The notes below the pieces were generated by a model. The model saw nothing but the letters and a program-made list of their open reading frames with translations, did not search any database and was not told the origin of the DNA. This document shows, one piece after another, positions 42,501 to 50,799 of a stretch of 50,947 nucleotides of DNA; position 1 is the stretch's first letter; every line of letters starts with the position of its first letter. Position numbers and translations under genes: made by a program. The stretch comes from Bacteroidales bacterium (GTDB lineage: Bacteria; Bacteroidota; Bacteroidia; Bacteroidales; UBA1715): assembly GCA_017552705.1 (NCBI GenBank), contig JAFZOY010000050.1, positions 1-50,947 of the forward strand, written 5' to 3'.

Positions 42501-45500
42501 ATTTTTCCAGAAGGAGGTTCACCGCATTTTGGGAAAATGAGCGTTGGCACACTCGAAACGCGCAACACTTCAGTTCTACCTTCAATTTTGAACGTTTGTT
42601 CTTCGGAGCGGCAACCATTTGCATCGGAAACCACCGCAGAATAATTACCCAAGCATAACGAAGCATAATTATTCGTAGTGGTAACATCGGAGAAATTATC
42701 ACTCGACCATTCATATTCGTAAGGAGCAACACCACCCGTCGCCGTAATCGTGGCAGTTCCGTCGCAATTACCCGGACATTTCAATTCAGTTGTTGCTATC
42801 TCAAATTCGAGTTTATCAGGTTCAGTGATTTCATATTTCTTCGTATAAGAGCAACCACTATTATCGCTGACTTTAACCGTATAGTTTCCTTTTTTCAAAT
42901 TAGCAATACCATATGTTTTTTCTCCGTTGCTCCACAATACTGAATATGGTTCCACACCACCTTGTATTTCAGTAATCGTGACAAATCCGTCAGACCCGCC
43001 ATAGCAAAGCACGTTTTCCTGTTGTGAGCCCGTAATTTGCAACAATTCATCTTCCACCATTTCCACCGTACCCGAGGCCGTACAGCCTTCTTCGTCGGTT
43101 ACCGTAACAGTATGTGTTCCAACAGATAAGTTCGTTACTCTACCCGTATTCACATCATAATCACCTGCCGACCATTTGTATTTGAACACAGGATTTTCCT
43201 TATTGTCGTTGATGGCCGTTGCCATTGCAGAACCAGTTTTTCCACCCTGACAATGAATTATACCATTGATAACCATTGGTGTAATTTTCAACGATGTTTT
43301 TTCCACAACTTCCGCTACCGTTTCAATCACACAGCCTTCAACGTCGGTAACGCGCAGCGTGTACGGCTGAGCCGAAATGTTTGTAATCGACATTGCATTT
43401 GCGCCAACACCCGAGAAAACCACTTCATGCAACGTATCAATCCATTCATAGGTAAAATCGCCAGCATTTCCGTTTCCAGTACCTGTGACAAGCACCACCG
43501 TTGCACTACCTGTAGAGTATTTACATGCCGATGGCGTAACCGACAACTTTTTGATTTCGATAGGTGGTTGTGATTCCAGCGTAACATTTTGCGTGAGCAC
43601 ACATCCACGGTAGTCAACGACAGTAGCCGTATAATTTCCCACAGGGACATTCTTCACAGACACTTTCGAAAGATTTTCACCTGTGTCGGAATTAGTATAA
43701 TCCTTATCCGATTTCCACGTTTTTCCGACATTATCCCGTTCTTTCACATCCTCAAACTCCCGGGTAATTGTACCATCAGTCCACGTTACCGTGAAAGGAG
43801 CGTAACCGCCGACAACTTCAGCAGTAAGAACACCATCGTTGGTATTTGTCGCGTTAGCCTTATTGATTTCCGTAACCGGACACGAAACCAATTTTTGATT
43901 AACATTCAACTGATATGTCGCGATTTTCCGCATATCAATAGAATCGGCAACAGTACAGCCGTTGGCATCAGTCACAATCAATTTATACGTTATAGAAGGA
44001 TTCAAATCGCCCATACTTGTGGAAACATTTCCAACTTCCACTTCCTCAGTCGATTCTGGGCTTTCCTTCTGCGACCACGTATAGGTATAGTCTGTCACAC
44101 CACCTTGTACATCAGTTAGCAACTCACCCAAAACAACCGACTCGCACGTTTTTTCCGACACGGAAATATGAAGCGTCAACTTTTCTGGTTGGGTAAGTTC
44201 ATACGTATTTTTTTGTTTACAACCGCTATCGTCGGTAACCTGAACCTTGTATTCCCCAACGCCAACCGAGCCAGACGTTTGTCCGTCAGAGATTTTTTCA
44301 TTAGAACTATTATACCATTCATACGAAGTATACACGCCACTTCCGCCAGTAACATCAGCCCTCAGCACACCTTTTTCCCCGTGACACGCAATGATTTGTT
44401 CTTCCGAAATAGAAATAACCATCACTTCAGGTTCCATTATCGAAACAGAAACTGGTTCTATACAACCATTTGCATCTTTTATATTGATAGTATAATCACC
44501 AGCTTCCAAACTCTTGGTTGTGGTTGAGCCATATTCACCATTTCCCCAATCAAACGATTTCTCGCCAGTACCACCCGACGCGGAAGCGTGTACTGACGCA
44601 GTTTCCACATCACACATCAGCATAAGGCTGTTTATTTCCTCACCATCAATGGTAACCTTTGGATCCATTGACTCTGGCTGGTCAAGAGTATGTTTCAACG
44701 TATCACTCACACAGCCATTTTTATCATACGCAATTATCTGATATTCTGTATCATCACCACCCGGAATTGACGAAACGACCGTTTCGGTACCTGTCAATAA
44801 TGTTTTTTCGTCGCCAACTTTCTTGTACCACTCATACACATAATCCTCTTGTGAATCAACAGTTCCACCATTTGCCTTAACAGTTATCGAACCATCGGAA
44901 TAGCCAAAACAACTCGGTTCCTTGCCCTTGACCAACGACACAGAAACCTTCGATTCAGGTTGTTCCAGATGGAACGTATTTTCCGCAGTACAGCCTGCCT
45001 CATCAGAAACCGTGATTGTATAGTCGATATCGCCCGACAAGCCATTTCGCGACGGTGAATTTGTAGGATCGTCATCCCACGAGAACGTAACACTGCCGAC
45101 ACCATTTTCCGCCGAGAAACTGATTTCTCCAGTCGGCATATCACGGCAAATCAAATCCTTACGTGAATCTTCCTTCAATATCAACCCTATTTCAGGTTCA
45201 GTGATTGTAATGGTAGTTTCTGCGGAGCAACCAATATTATCGACCACCGAAACAACAATATCTTCACCAGCAGAAAGCGATTGGCTTTGTACCGTTGCAA
45301 ATTCCTCAGTTTTTGTTTGTATTGCCGCAGGATCGACCTTGCCATCCCATTTCACGGTAAATGGTTCAAATGCGTTGCCAATCGTAGCCGTGGCGGCACC
45401 AGTCGAAGCCCCTTTACATACGACATTCCAGTCAACATTTGCAGAAATTGTCACATCTGTTTTTGACACAACAATTGGATCCGATTTCACGAAACAGCTA

Positions 45501-46165
45501 TTTCCCTCAACCTTATCCACTTCAATATTCACATAATACGTTCCCTCACCCAACTCATCAACCTGAGATTCGCCAGCATGTGGCGGGAAAGACGCATCAC
45601 CTTCTTTTATCCAATAATACGACAGCGGTTCAAAATCAGTTATATTCATACCCTGTTGCAACTGAACAGCATTAACCGCAGCGGAACCTACATTCTGTCC
45701 TTCGCAACCAGCGCCACGAAGCAACGACAAATCAGCAGTATATCGAGGTCTTTCAAAATTGTACCATTGCGAAGTGTACAAGATATTTCCGTACGCATCT
45801 TTCACAAAAAAGTTGTAATTGAAAGTTTCGTCTGTCTTATACTTCAGATTTGTGTAGGTGTATGTGTATTCTGTTGAAGGTTCTATGGTAACATTGTCGC
45901 TCTCTGTTATTGAGTTACCTGCATACCACTCTTGGTGACCAATTTCCACCTGGGTATATGTAAGAGTCGCATTCGTAGTCAAAATAGCCTGCAACGTTGC
46001 ATTCGAAGGTTCCGGACACAAAGGCTGAATGCGGAATATTTTCACATTTCCAACCCCTTTGATATTAAATTCCTCATCCGGTTCCTCCTGTCCAACAGCC
46101 ACAAATGCCACGACAGACACCATGAATGTCAGGATAATTCTTTGTATATGAGAACGTAATTCCAC
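39533..46165 (-). CDS. Giant SprB-like repeat adhesin with T9SS type B sorting domain
   Basis: 2210 residues. Signal peptide MELRSHIQRIILTFMVSVVAFVAVGQ, an N-terminal region to about 240, then about 19 SprB-type repeats of 80-110 residues. Each has the pattern C-x-G-x3-G ... G-G-x-x-P-Y/F-x-x-x-W ... aGxYxVxVtDxxGC ... ltqPe, so most carry a cysteine at the start and one in the closing D-x-x-GC motif. The last 92 residues are a type B domain (SGFSPNGDGVNDTWVIP, VTVFNRWGTKVFENQ, PIGTYYYVIEYND). No transmembrane segment. In gliding bacteria SprB is a mobile surface adhesin; in Bacteroidales, where gliding is rare, a fixed adhesin is as likely. Followed by porP with ATGA overlap. Confidence 0.93.
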   Translation of the reverse strand: MELRSHIQRIILTFMVSVVAFVAVGQEEPDEEFNIKGVGNVKIFRIQPLCPEPSNATLQAILTTNATLTYTQVEIGHQEWYAGNSITESDNVTIEPSTEYTYTYTNLKYKTDETFNYNFFVKDAYGNILYTSQWYNFERPRYTADLSLLRGAGCEGQNVGSAAVNAVQLQQGMNITDFEPLSYYWIKEGDASFPPHAGESQVDELGEGTYYVNIEVDKVEGNSCFVKSDPIVVSKTDVTISANVDWNVVCKGASTGAATATIGNAFEPFTVKWDGKVDPAAIQTKTEEFATVQSQSLSAGEDIVVSVVDNIGCSAETTITITEPEIGLILKEDSRKDLICRDMPTGEISFSAENGVGSVTFSWDDDPTNSPSRNGLSGDIDYTITVSDEAGCTAENTFHLEQPESKVSVSLVKGKEPSCFGYSDGSITVKANGGTVDSQEDYVYEWYKKVGDEKTLLTGTETVVSSIPGGDDTEYQIIAYDKNGCVSDTLKHTLDQPESMDPKVTIDGEEINSLMLMCDVETASVHASASGGTGEKSFDWGNGEYGSTTTKSLEAGDYTINIKDANGCIEPVSVSIMEPEVMVISISEEQIIACHGEKGVLRADVTGGSGVYTSYEWYNSSNEKISDGQTSGSVGVGEYKVQVTDDSGCKQKNTYELTQPEKLTLHISVSEKTCESVVLGELLTDVQGGVTDYTYTWSQKESPESTEEVEVGNVSTSMGDLNPSITYKLIVTDANGCTVADSIDMRKIATYQLNVNQKLVSCPVTEINKANATNTNDGVLTAEVVGGYAPFTVTWTDGTITREFEDVKERDNVGKTWKSDKDYTNSDTGENLSKVSVKNVPVGNYTATVVDYRGCVLTQNVTLESQPPIEIKKLSVTPSACKYSTGSATVVLVTGTGNGNAGDFTYEWIDTLHEVVFSGVGANAMSITNISAQPYTLRVTDVEGCVIETVAEVVEKTSLKITPMVINGIIHCQGGKTGSAMATAINDNKENPVFKYKWSAGDYDVNTGRVTNLSVGTHTVTVTDEEGCTASGTVEMVEDELLQITGSQQENVLCYGGSDGFVTITEIQGGVEPYSVLWSNGEKTYGIANLKKGNYTVKVSDNSGCSYTKKYEITEPDKLEFEIATTELKCPGNCDGTATITATGGVAPYEYEWSSDNFSDVTTTNNYASLCLGNYSAVVSDANGCRSEEQTFKIEGRTEVLRVSSVPTLIFPKCGEPPSGKITVNAVGTIQSSQETGYSYSWTRNGSPISSTENSSNSNTISNLSVGTYALTLTDGTCTFDTTFTLKNSDITAKGTFVYDKSLCNGDTYTLHIDNESTAGYHNYMWTNVETGEVVATQATAESLRNGKYTVSAIDNTDCEFIDEVTVEEKVLELSVKSTDAMCYGAQDGSVEAEITNTMGEVTYDWYSGDDNQLVGSGQTINVYAGKYYVEAYDENHKNCKIQSKLVTVGQPQKMIVVPSTEKMPYCKDKTGEISVEVTHGVGAYTFELRKENGNLAVPKKQALKGSTVFTGVWADELFTVRVIDKNGCVVDTTKSISDIPHYTLQGILVEPVHCVGDANAELQVVVLSTDENTFEPYTYVWSHDVNETSNMATGLPAGKYQVLVTDGKGCKISYDFDEVKDALPLVIDFYETPGILCNGGKGNLLIDISSGGSGSYIYDWYDEEDELLHHSEYPQFNDLSAGTYKVHVTDKYGCSGENTTQLQEPSELTAVFSVQETQCGANEAVGVITLENVSGGLEGSEYRFRWNNDSQWTDFSSEENRVLSGLTAGEYSCTITNAKNPEDCYIVETMNTSPIVPMSIKTKTRPTRCSYYTDEDLRQNGSDGSIEVTELMVSSRDYVVVSPASLDTYTFSWNDDSLQVGKIAKNLIARDYEVTVTGSNGCSKTFDAGTVGSNITLTAEIIASEDSSKLRKTICLGDSLELTANVKARFYNGYQPSMEEVEFEWEAVEANRSARITGAKSLTALVTPLTKYYTDSTLIRMTYRIDGCSSRPAEFSISHFDSVGFAVEVLDSLGFSVGTDSVGIMKEIPYIINPVLEPWYAHKIGDNGVESIQWSSYKEDRIEHGTISDTTTNEKTYLRSNLYGLQIKVAEPQYVYALAKTTNGCFERAVVYLNVYSSAFVPSGFSPNGDGVNDTWVIPFLVNCPEAKVTVFNRWGTKVFENQREYYSHPWNGTANNGNPLPIGTYYYVIEYNDKDHTPTKTGSISILR

Positions 46166-46199
46166 CTATCGTTCAAAAAGAGTATTTTTACACTTATCG

Positions 46200-46207
46200 C
46201 AAAGTTA
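46200..46207 (-). promoter_or_regulatory. Putative -7 element of the SprB-like operon
   Basis: TAACTTTG on the minus strand fits TAnnTTTG, 35 nt before the ATG at 46165. Confidence 0.42.
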
Positions 46208-46231
46208 AGGATTTTTGAAGACTTTTTCACA

Positions 46232-46239
46232 TATTTTTG
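46232..46239 (+). promoter_or_regulatory. Putative -7 element of lptB
   Basis: TATTTTTG fits TAnnTTTG, 48 nt before the ATG at 46287; TTTTTG at 46212-46217 lies only 14 nt upstream. Confidence 0.38.
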
Positions 46240-46286
46240 CTGTAGATTTTGAAAATTTTATATTTTCGGGTGCAAAAGTTACGGAA

Positions 46287-47015
46287 ATGTCTATTCTACG
46301 AACAGAAAATTTAATGAAAAAGTACGGCAACAGAACCGTCGTACAGCGAGTTTCGTTTAGTGTAAAACAAGGTGAGATAGTTGGTTTGCTTGGTCCAAAC
46401 GGAGCAGGAAAAACCACATCATTTTATATGGTAATGGGATTGATAAATCCCGACGGCGGGAAAATTTTCCTTGACGACAAGGACATCACCTCCGATCCAG
46501 TGTACCTACGGGCCCGAAAGGGTATCGGCTATTTGGCACAGGAAGCATCGGTATTCCGCACGCTTTCGGTGGAAGACAATATTTTGTCGATTTTGGAAAT
46601 GACCGAACTTACCCGTAAGGAGCAAAAAGAAAAACTTGAGGAGTTGCTTTCCGACTTCAACCTCATGCATATCCGAAAAAACCTCGGCATACAGCTTTCG
46701 GGAGGCGAACGCCGCCGTACCGAGATTGCACGGGCACTGGCAAGCAATCCTAAATTCATTCTCCTTGACGAACCATTTGCCGGCGTTGACCCAATTGCCG
46801 TTGAGGAAATCCAGCGCATAGTCCGCGACTTAAAAGACCGCAATATCGGAATCCTCATTACCGACCACAATGTTGACGAAACCCTTTCGATTACCGACAA
46901 AGCAAATATTCTGTTTGAAGGAACGATTTTCAAATCGGGAACCGCACAAGAACTCGCCGACGACCCCGAAGTTCGCCGCGTGTATTTGGGAAGTAATTTT
47001 GAGTTGAGAAAATAG
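46287..47015 (+). CDS. lptB: LPS export ABC transporter ATP-binding protein
   Basis: 242 residues from ATG 46287; a TTG at 46215 would add 24 residues through the promoter. Walker [10 protein letters not shown] (about 37-45), Q-loop [16 protein letters not shown], signature [16 protein letters not shown], Walker [14 protein letters not shown] and the switch His in [10 protein letters not shown]. The LAQE..VFR..LsVe and [10 protein letters not shown] wording is that of LptB. It powers LptFG extraction of LPS from the inner membrane. LptFG and LptC are not in the window. Monocistronic, followed by a structured repeat. Confidence 0.95.
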   Translation: MSILRTENLMKKYGNRTVVQRVSFSVKQGEIVGLLGPNGAGKTTSFYMVMGLINPDGGKIFLDDKDITSDPVYLRARKGIGYLAQEASVFRTLSVEDNILSILEMTELTRKEQKEKLEELLSDFNLMHIRKNLGIQLSGGERRRTEIARALASNPKFILLDEPFAGVDPIAVEEIQRIVRDLKDRNIGILITDHNVDETLSITDKANILFEGTIFKSGTAQELADDPEVRRVYLGSNFELRK

Positions 47016-47022
47016 TTGTTTT

Positions 47023-47219
47023 GTTCCATTTCTTTTTGTGGAAAAAGAAACGGAACCCAAAGAAAAGCCACCGACGGACCCGCTCGGCTAAAAATCAATG
47101 TCGTTCACTAAAGGCGTTGAAGTGCCATACCATCATATGGTATAGATTATCGTTACAAGGCACCAACGCCTTTTACGTTCCACTCCGTTGATTTTTCATA
47201 CGCCTCTCGGCTCAGTCGG
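47023..47219. repeat. Nested inverted-repeat intergenic element
   Basis: First, GTTCC-a-TTTCTTTTT (47023-47037) pairs with AAAAAGAAA-c-GGAAC (47042-47056). Then a nest: CCGAC (47071-47075)/GTCGG (47215-47219), AAAAATCAA (47090-47098)/TTGATTTTT (47188-47196), AAAGGCGTTG (47110-47119)/CAACGCCTTT (47164-47173), TGCC (47123-47126)/GGCA (47159-47162), and inside ATACCAT-CAT-ATGGTAT (47127-47143). CTCGGCT occurs twice near the outer arms. It lies between the convergent lptB and GYF_2 genes and may act as a terminator or be a dispersed repeat of the genome. Confidence 0.6.
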
Positions 47220-47289
47220 AGTGGCGTACTAACAAAAATTCTTTTTTATTGACATTATGTATTAAACTTGTTCCGATTTTATTGTGCAA

Positions 47290-48600
47290 TTATCTATACG
47301 AAAACTCTTCTACAAATTCATCAATAATGTAGATTCTGGCACCACGTTTTCCTCCGTAATATTCCCCTCCTGGATGTTTTGCTTGCCAATCAAGGTTTAA
47401 CCAATTGTTATTGTTTGAATCGGTTCTGTACCAAATACTGCCGTCAAATCCGTAACGTGCACGAATATAATCCGCAAATATCTTTATATCCGTTTTACCA
47501 ACATTCAACTCTGTATAAGCATGTCCGCTTTCGGATGTGTACGCCACGTTCACACGAGCGTCGCCACCAATAGCAAGTAACATAGAAGCCATTAAAATGG
47601 CAAAATCATCGCAGTCGCCAGTTAAACCATTTCGAATGGTATTCGATGCTTTTTGATACAAATCGCCTCGATTTGGGTCGTTTACATACTTCCAATTATC
47701 ATAGCAATAATCAAAAATATCGCATACTTGTCCAATGTTAAAATTACCTTCCGTTTGACTTGCAAGTTCCGCTGCTTTGCTACGGACGGTGTTGTTACGA
47801 TAATCGCATGCAGCGATTATTTTTTTCTTTTTCGCATTATATTGGCTTAATACTGAAAATATTTTGCCTGAATGAGTAGTAACTTTTGCCTTGATTTCGG
47901 TTGGCGACTGCAAGGTTGTAAACGACATGGTAGATGTGCGTATAGTTCCTTGGTTTTGTTTCTCGGCAATGCAAAACTCATAAGTCGTATTCGGATATAA
48001 GTTTTTAATTTCCACCGAAAATTTATCTCCAATCAGCTTGGCTGGAATCTCTTTCGTGTAGCCATTTTGCGTGTATTCAAAAGAATAAGAAAGAACCTCG
48101 TTGCTTTTTGAAAACAAAGTACCGTTCAGTATTGCTGAATTGGAACGGATTTTTGTGGCTTGCGACACCGAAGAATGTAATTGTAGTGGCGATTCTGTTG
48201 ATGATGTTGAAGATGACGAATACCCATTGTCGTTGTTATATCCCTGATATGGGGCAGGAGTTTGTTCGTTTAAAACTGCAACAATTCCAATGATTACTGC
48301 AACAACAACACCTACAAGGACAACATATTTTTTGTAAGATTTCTTTTCTGAGTTTGCTTGTGTATCCTGCATGGAAGGTTGCTCATTTTGCAGCGGAGGA
48401 GGAACGACACTGCCTTCATTTGATGGTAATTGTGGAGGGTTTGACGGAAATAACTCTTTCAAATCCTCAACTTCCGAAGCCTGCTTCCAATCAACCATTC
48501 CCTCGCACCAAACCAACGAAAAAGGGGAAAGGCCATTCTCCAATAGTTGTTCTTTGGAGAATGGGCCTTTTTGATTATTGTTTTCTATAAAGAAATACAT
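47290..48600 (-). CDS. GYF_2 - transmembrane - transglutaminase-like protein
   Basis: 436 residues. GYF_2 domain at 1-55 (YFFIENNNQKGPFSKEQLLENG, LVWCEGMVDWKQASEVEDL), a Pro/Gln-rich linker, one transmembrane helix at about 92-110 (YVVLVGVVVAVIIGIVAVL), a fibronectin III-like part at about 145-235 (KIRSNSAILNGTL, YPNTTYEFCIA), then a transglutaminase-like domain. The catalytic triad is visible: Cys330 in TGDCDDFAILM, His360 in SGHAYTELNV and Asp404 in WLNLDWQ. The N-terminus should be cytosolic and the transglutaminase-like domain outside. It could act as a peptidase or cross-linker; substrate unknown. Last of four genes in a leftward run. Confidence 0.82.
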   Translation of the reverse strand: MYFFIENNNQKGPFSKEQLLENGLSPFSLVWCEGMVDWKQASEVEDLKELFPSNPPQLPSNEGSVVPPPLQNEQPSMQDTQANSEKKSYKKYVVLVGVVVAVIIGIVAVLNEQTPAPYQGYNNDNGYSSSSTSSTESPLQLHSSVSQATKIRSNSAILNGTLFSKSNEVLSYSFEYTQNGYTKEIPAKLIGDKFSVEIKNLYPNTTYEFCIAEKQNQGTIRTSTMSFTTLQSPTEIKAKVTTHSGKIFSVLSQYNAKKKKIIAACDYRNNTVRSKAAELASQTEGNFNIGQVCDIFDYCYDNWKYVNDPNRGDLYQKASNTIRNGLTGDCDDFAILMASMLLAIGGDARVNVAYTSESGHAYTELNVGKTDIKIFADYIRARYGFDGSIWYRTDSNNNNWLNLDWQAKHPGGEYYGGKRGARIYIIDEFVEEFSYR

Positions 48601-48629
48601 TTCTTAAAGATATTATGTTCCTTGATAAA

Positions 48630-49181
48630 TTAAAGTTGCTCTAAAAATTCAAAAACCTCAAAACGTATAGGAGATGTAAAAAGACAAAATAAAGATACAA
48701 AACAGATTGATACTATTATCAAGATTATTATCAGTGTCCATTGGTTTATTTTAAGCCATATTTTTTCATCTTGTATTCTCTTAAAATTTCCTATAAGAAA
48801 GCCAATTCCAACACATGTACAAAATACAATGATATAAGTTGACCAATTCAATATAATGGGAAAATGCATAACAATGCTAAGGTTACAGTAATATTGCAGA
48901 ATCCCGTAAAATAGTATCAATCCTCCACAAATAATGCTTGATAAGAGTGCATTTGTGTTAAAGACCGTATGTTCTCCGCTATTTGAAGATTGGGCATTTA
49001 TTGGAGGCGTTGGGATATTAGGGAATAAATCCGCCAATTCATCAACGTCCCCTGCCTTTGTCCAGTTACTTAAACCTTCGCACCACACAAGTGTTCCCTT
49101 TGTAATGCCTTTTAACTTCAATTCATCTTTTGAAATCGGACCTATTTGTTGTTGTCCGTCTGAATAATAATACTGTTTCAT
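48630..49181 (-). CDS. GYF_2 domain membrane protein
   Basis: 183 residues. GYF_2 domain at 1-57 (YYYSDGQQQIGPISKDELK, LVWCEGLSNWTKAGDVDEL), a short linker PTPPINAQSS, then three or four transmembrane helices (LLSSIICGGLILFYGIL, IILNWSTYIIVFCTCVGIGFLI, WTLIIILIIVSICFVSLFCLF). No other domain. Its first 57 residues are almost identical to those of the upstream neighbour, also in DNA. GYF_2 domains are thought to bind Pro-rich peptides; the linkers of the neighbours are Pro-rich. Function unknown. Confidence 0.75.
   Translation of the reverse strand: MKQYYYSDGQQQIGPISKDELKLKGITKGTLVWCEGLSNWTKAGDVDELADLFPNIPTPPINAQSSNSGEHTVFNTNALLSSIICGGLILFYGILQYYCNLSIVMHFPIILNWSTYIIVFCTCVGIGFLIGNFKRIQDEKIWLKINQWTLIIILIIVSICFVSLFCLFTSPIRFEVFEFLEQL
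49049..49171. repeat. Duplicated GYF_2-coding segment, copy 1
   Basis: About 123 bp nearly identical to 50168-50290, with about four mismatches counted by eye. Direct repeats 1119 bp apart inside neighbouring genes. Confidence 0.85.
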
Positions 49182-49190
49182 AATACGCTA

Positions 49191-50297
49191 CTAATAAGAA
49201 GATGCACCAATGAGTTCTAATTCCACTCTATCAACTGCCATTAAAGTTTTAAATTTTGGTCGTTTAATTTTTACTGTGAATTTTGTTGAACACCCACTTC
49301 GGAATGTTTTATCAAAAATAGTTTCGGTATCTTCAAATATAATTGAATTATCCTCATCATAGCAAGTTTCTCTAATCCTAACATTGTAGCAATCAAAATT
49401 AGAATGATTCGTTATTAAGCCTTCTATTTCCAAATTTCGTCCAATAAGTGTTGGTCGTCCATCGTAATAATCTAAAGAAAGATATTCATGTGGAGATTGT
49501 CTCTTGTTAATATTCTCATAGACAACAAATCCAATTATAATTGCTAAGAACGTACCCAACAAAATAAAAATCTTCTTTTTATTGCTTTTGGGACTCGGAA
49601 TTTTTGATGTTTCAACTTTTTGTTTCTTTTTAAACCAAATCTTATCAGGTGAAATTTTCCATATTTTCCCAGAAATCCAGCCACATAGGACAACAAATAA
49701 GATCATTATTGTTAAACCACTCATATAAGCAGAGTAATTAATGTACATATCTGCCAATGGGAAGCTTAATGTCACGCCAATAATAATTATCAAAATAAAA
49801 ATATTCCTATTAAACACTACGTTTTGGGGCTTTTCAATCTTTTTTACAAATCCCAAGATTAAACTAATCAAAAAAGAGAAAAATATAATTAAGACACCAG
49901 CATCATTTCGTGTTAATAGAAGTAGCGCCCCAAAACATACCGCAATAATATTTATTAAAACAAACAATTTTCCATTAAATACCATTTCCTTTGGTGTGTT
50001 GGCAATGGATTGATTAGAGTTTTGCTGTGTTGTTATTCTTTGTTCTGGCATAGGAGGTGGTGTCACCTTGGAGGACTCTGGCATCGGTGGCGGAGTCACC
50101 GCTTTCTGTTCTGGCATAGGTGGAGGAGTTGGAATTTTAGGGAATAAGTCCACCAAGTCCTCAACTTCCCCTGCCTTTGTCCAGTTGCTTAAACCTTCGT
50201 ACCACACAAGTGTTTCCTTTGTAATGCCTTTTAACTTCAATTCATCTTTTGAAATCGGACCTATTTGTTGTTGTCCGTCTGAATAATAGTACACCAT
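49191..50297 (-). CDS. GYF_2 domain membrane protein with Pro-rich repeats
   Basis: 368 residues. GYF_2 domain at 1-56 (YYYSDGQQQIGPISKDELK), then three PPPMPE repeats with spacers (about 58-92), four transmembrane helices between about 110 and 205 (LFVLINIIAVCFGALLLL, VLIIFFSFLISLILGFV, IFILIIIIGVTLSFPLADM, LTIMILFVVLCGWISG), another near 245-262 (IFILLGTFLAIIIGFVVYE). A C-terminal extracytoplasmic beta domain of about 100 residues (FxxYyVRIRETCYDEDNSIIFEDTET-like) ends ELIGASSY; it recalls FxLYD-type domains. It is one gene upstream of its near-copy at 48630. Function unknown. Confidence 0.75.
   Translation of the reverse strand: MVYYYSDGQQQIGPISKDELKLKGITKETLVWYEGLSNWTKAGEVEDLVDLFPKIPTPPPMPEQKAVTPPPMPESSKVTPPPMPEQRITTQQNSNQSIANTPKEMVFNGKLFVLINIIAVCFGALLLLTRNDAGVLIIFFSFLISLILGFVKKIEKPQNVVFNRNIFILIIIIGVTLSFPLADMYINYSAYMSGLTIMILFVVLCGWISGKIWKISPDKIWFKKKQKVETSKIPSPKSNKKKIFILLGTFLAIIIGFVVYENINKRQSPHEYLSLDYYDGRPTLIGRNLEIEGLITNHSNFDCYNVRIRETCYDEDNSIIFEDTETIFDKTFRSGCSTKFTVKIKRPKFKTLMAVDRVELELIGASSY
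50168..50290. repeat. Duplicated GYF_2-coding segment, copy 2
   Basis: Partner of 49049-49171; covers codons for roughly residues 3-43 of the encoded protein. Confidence 0.85.
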
Positions 50298-50342
50298 AAA
50301 TTTTTAAGATAATTTTACGATAAGTAACTCACACTGAAAACT

Positions 50343-50771
50343 TTAATTATAACGAAAGTCAACAAAATCAACTAAGAACCACATTCCTGCTCGATTACGT
50401 AGTTTCATTTTGTACCATAGTGTTTTCCCGTTGACAATAGTTTTAACTGGGACTAACGCAAATGATATTTGGGAATCTCCATCTGGAACGCTTTCATACG
50501 TTGCATATCCTGTTAGCGTTAAAGAAGAAAAATGTTTAATGATTCCATCTTGTTGTTCTTTATCTAAGTACTGAAATACCATATATTCTCCCACAGACTT
50601 GCTTATATTCCCGTAAGGATCTGCCAAATCTCTTATTGTACAATAGTCTTTGTTTTTTATGGCAGTTATCATTCCATTCACCAAATTCTCTGGTGTGGAA
50701 TGGATATTATTTTGGGAATAGGAACAGAGAGATACTATGGAAATGACAATGAGAGATATAATTTTTTTCAT
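50343..50771 (-). CDS. Small secreted protein, NTF2/DUF4878-like
   Basis: 142 residues. Sec signal peptide MKKIISLIVISIVSLCSYSQ. The mature part starts STPENLVNGMITAIKNKDYCTIRDLADP, the pattern of NTF2-like lumazine-type (DUF4878/SnoaL-like) domains in which a first helix precedes a cone-shaped sheet, and ends LRNRAGMWFLVDFVDFRYN. The family is not certain. It is 45 nt upstream of the first GYF_2 gene in this orientation and may lead that operon. No match to the TAnnTTTG promoter was found upstream. Confidence 0.65.
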   Translation of the reverse strand: MKKIISLIVISIVSLCSYSQNNIHSTPENLVNGMITAIKNKDYCTIRDLADPYGNISKSVGEYMVFQYLDKEQQDGIIKHFSSLTLTGYATYESVPDGDSQISFALVPVKTIVNGKTLWYKMKLRNRAGMWFLVDFVDFRYN

Positions 50772-50799
50772 TTTCTTTGCATTTTAATATTAGTACTGT

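Noticed and set aside
43589..44119. 176-codon plus-strand frame opposite the SprB-like gene
   Set aside because: Antisense to a clear repeat protein; basic and Ile/Arg-rich as expected of a shadow frame.
39800..45500. CRISPR-like or tandem DNA repeats in the adhesin gene
   Set aside because: The repeats exist at protein level only; DNA copies are diverged and lack constant spacers.
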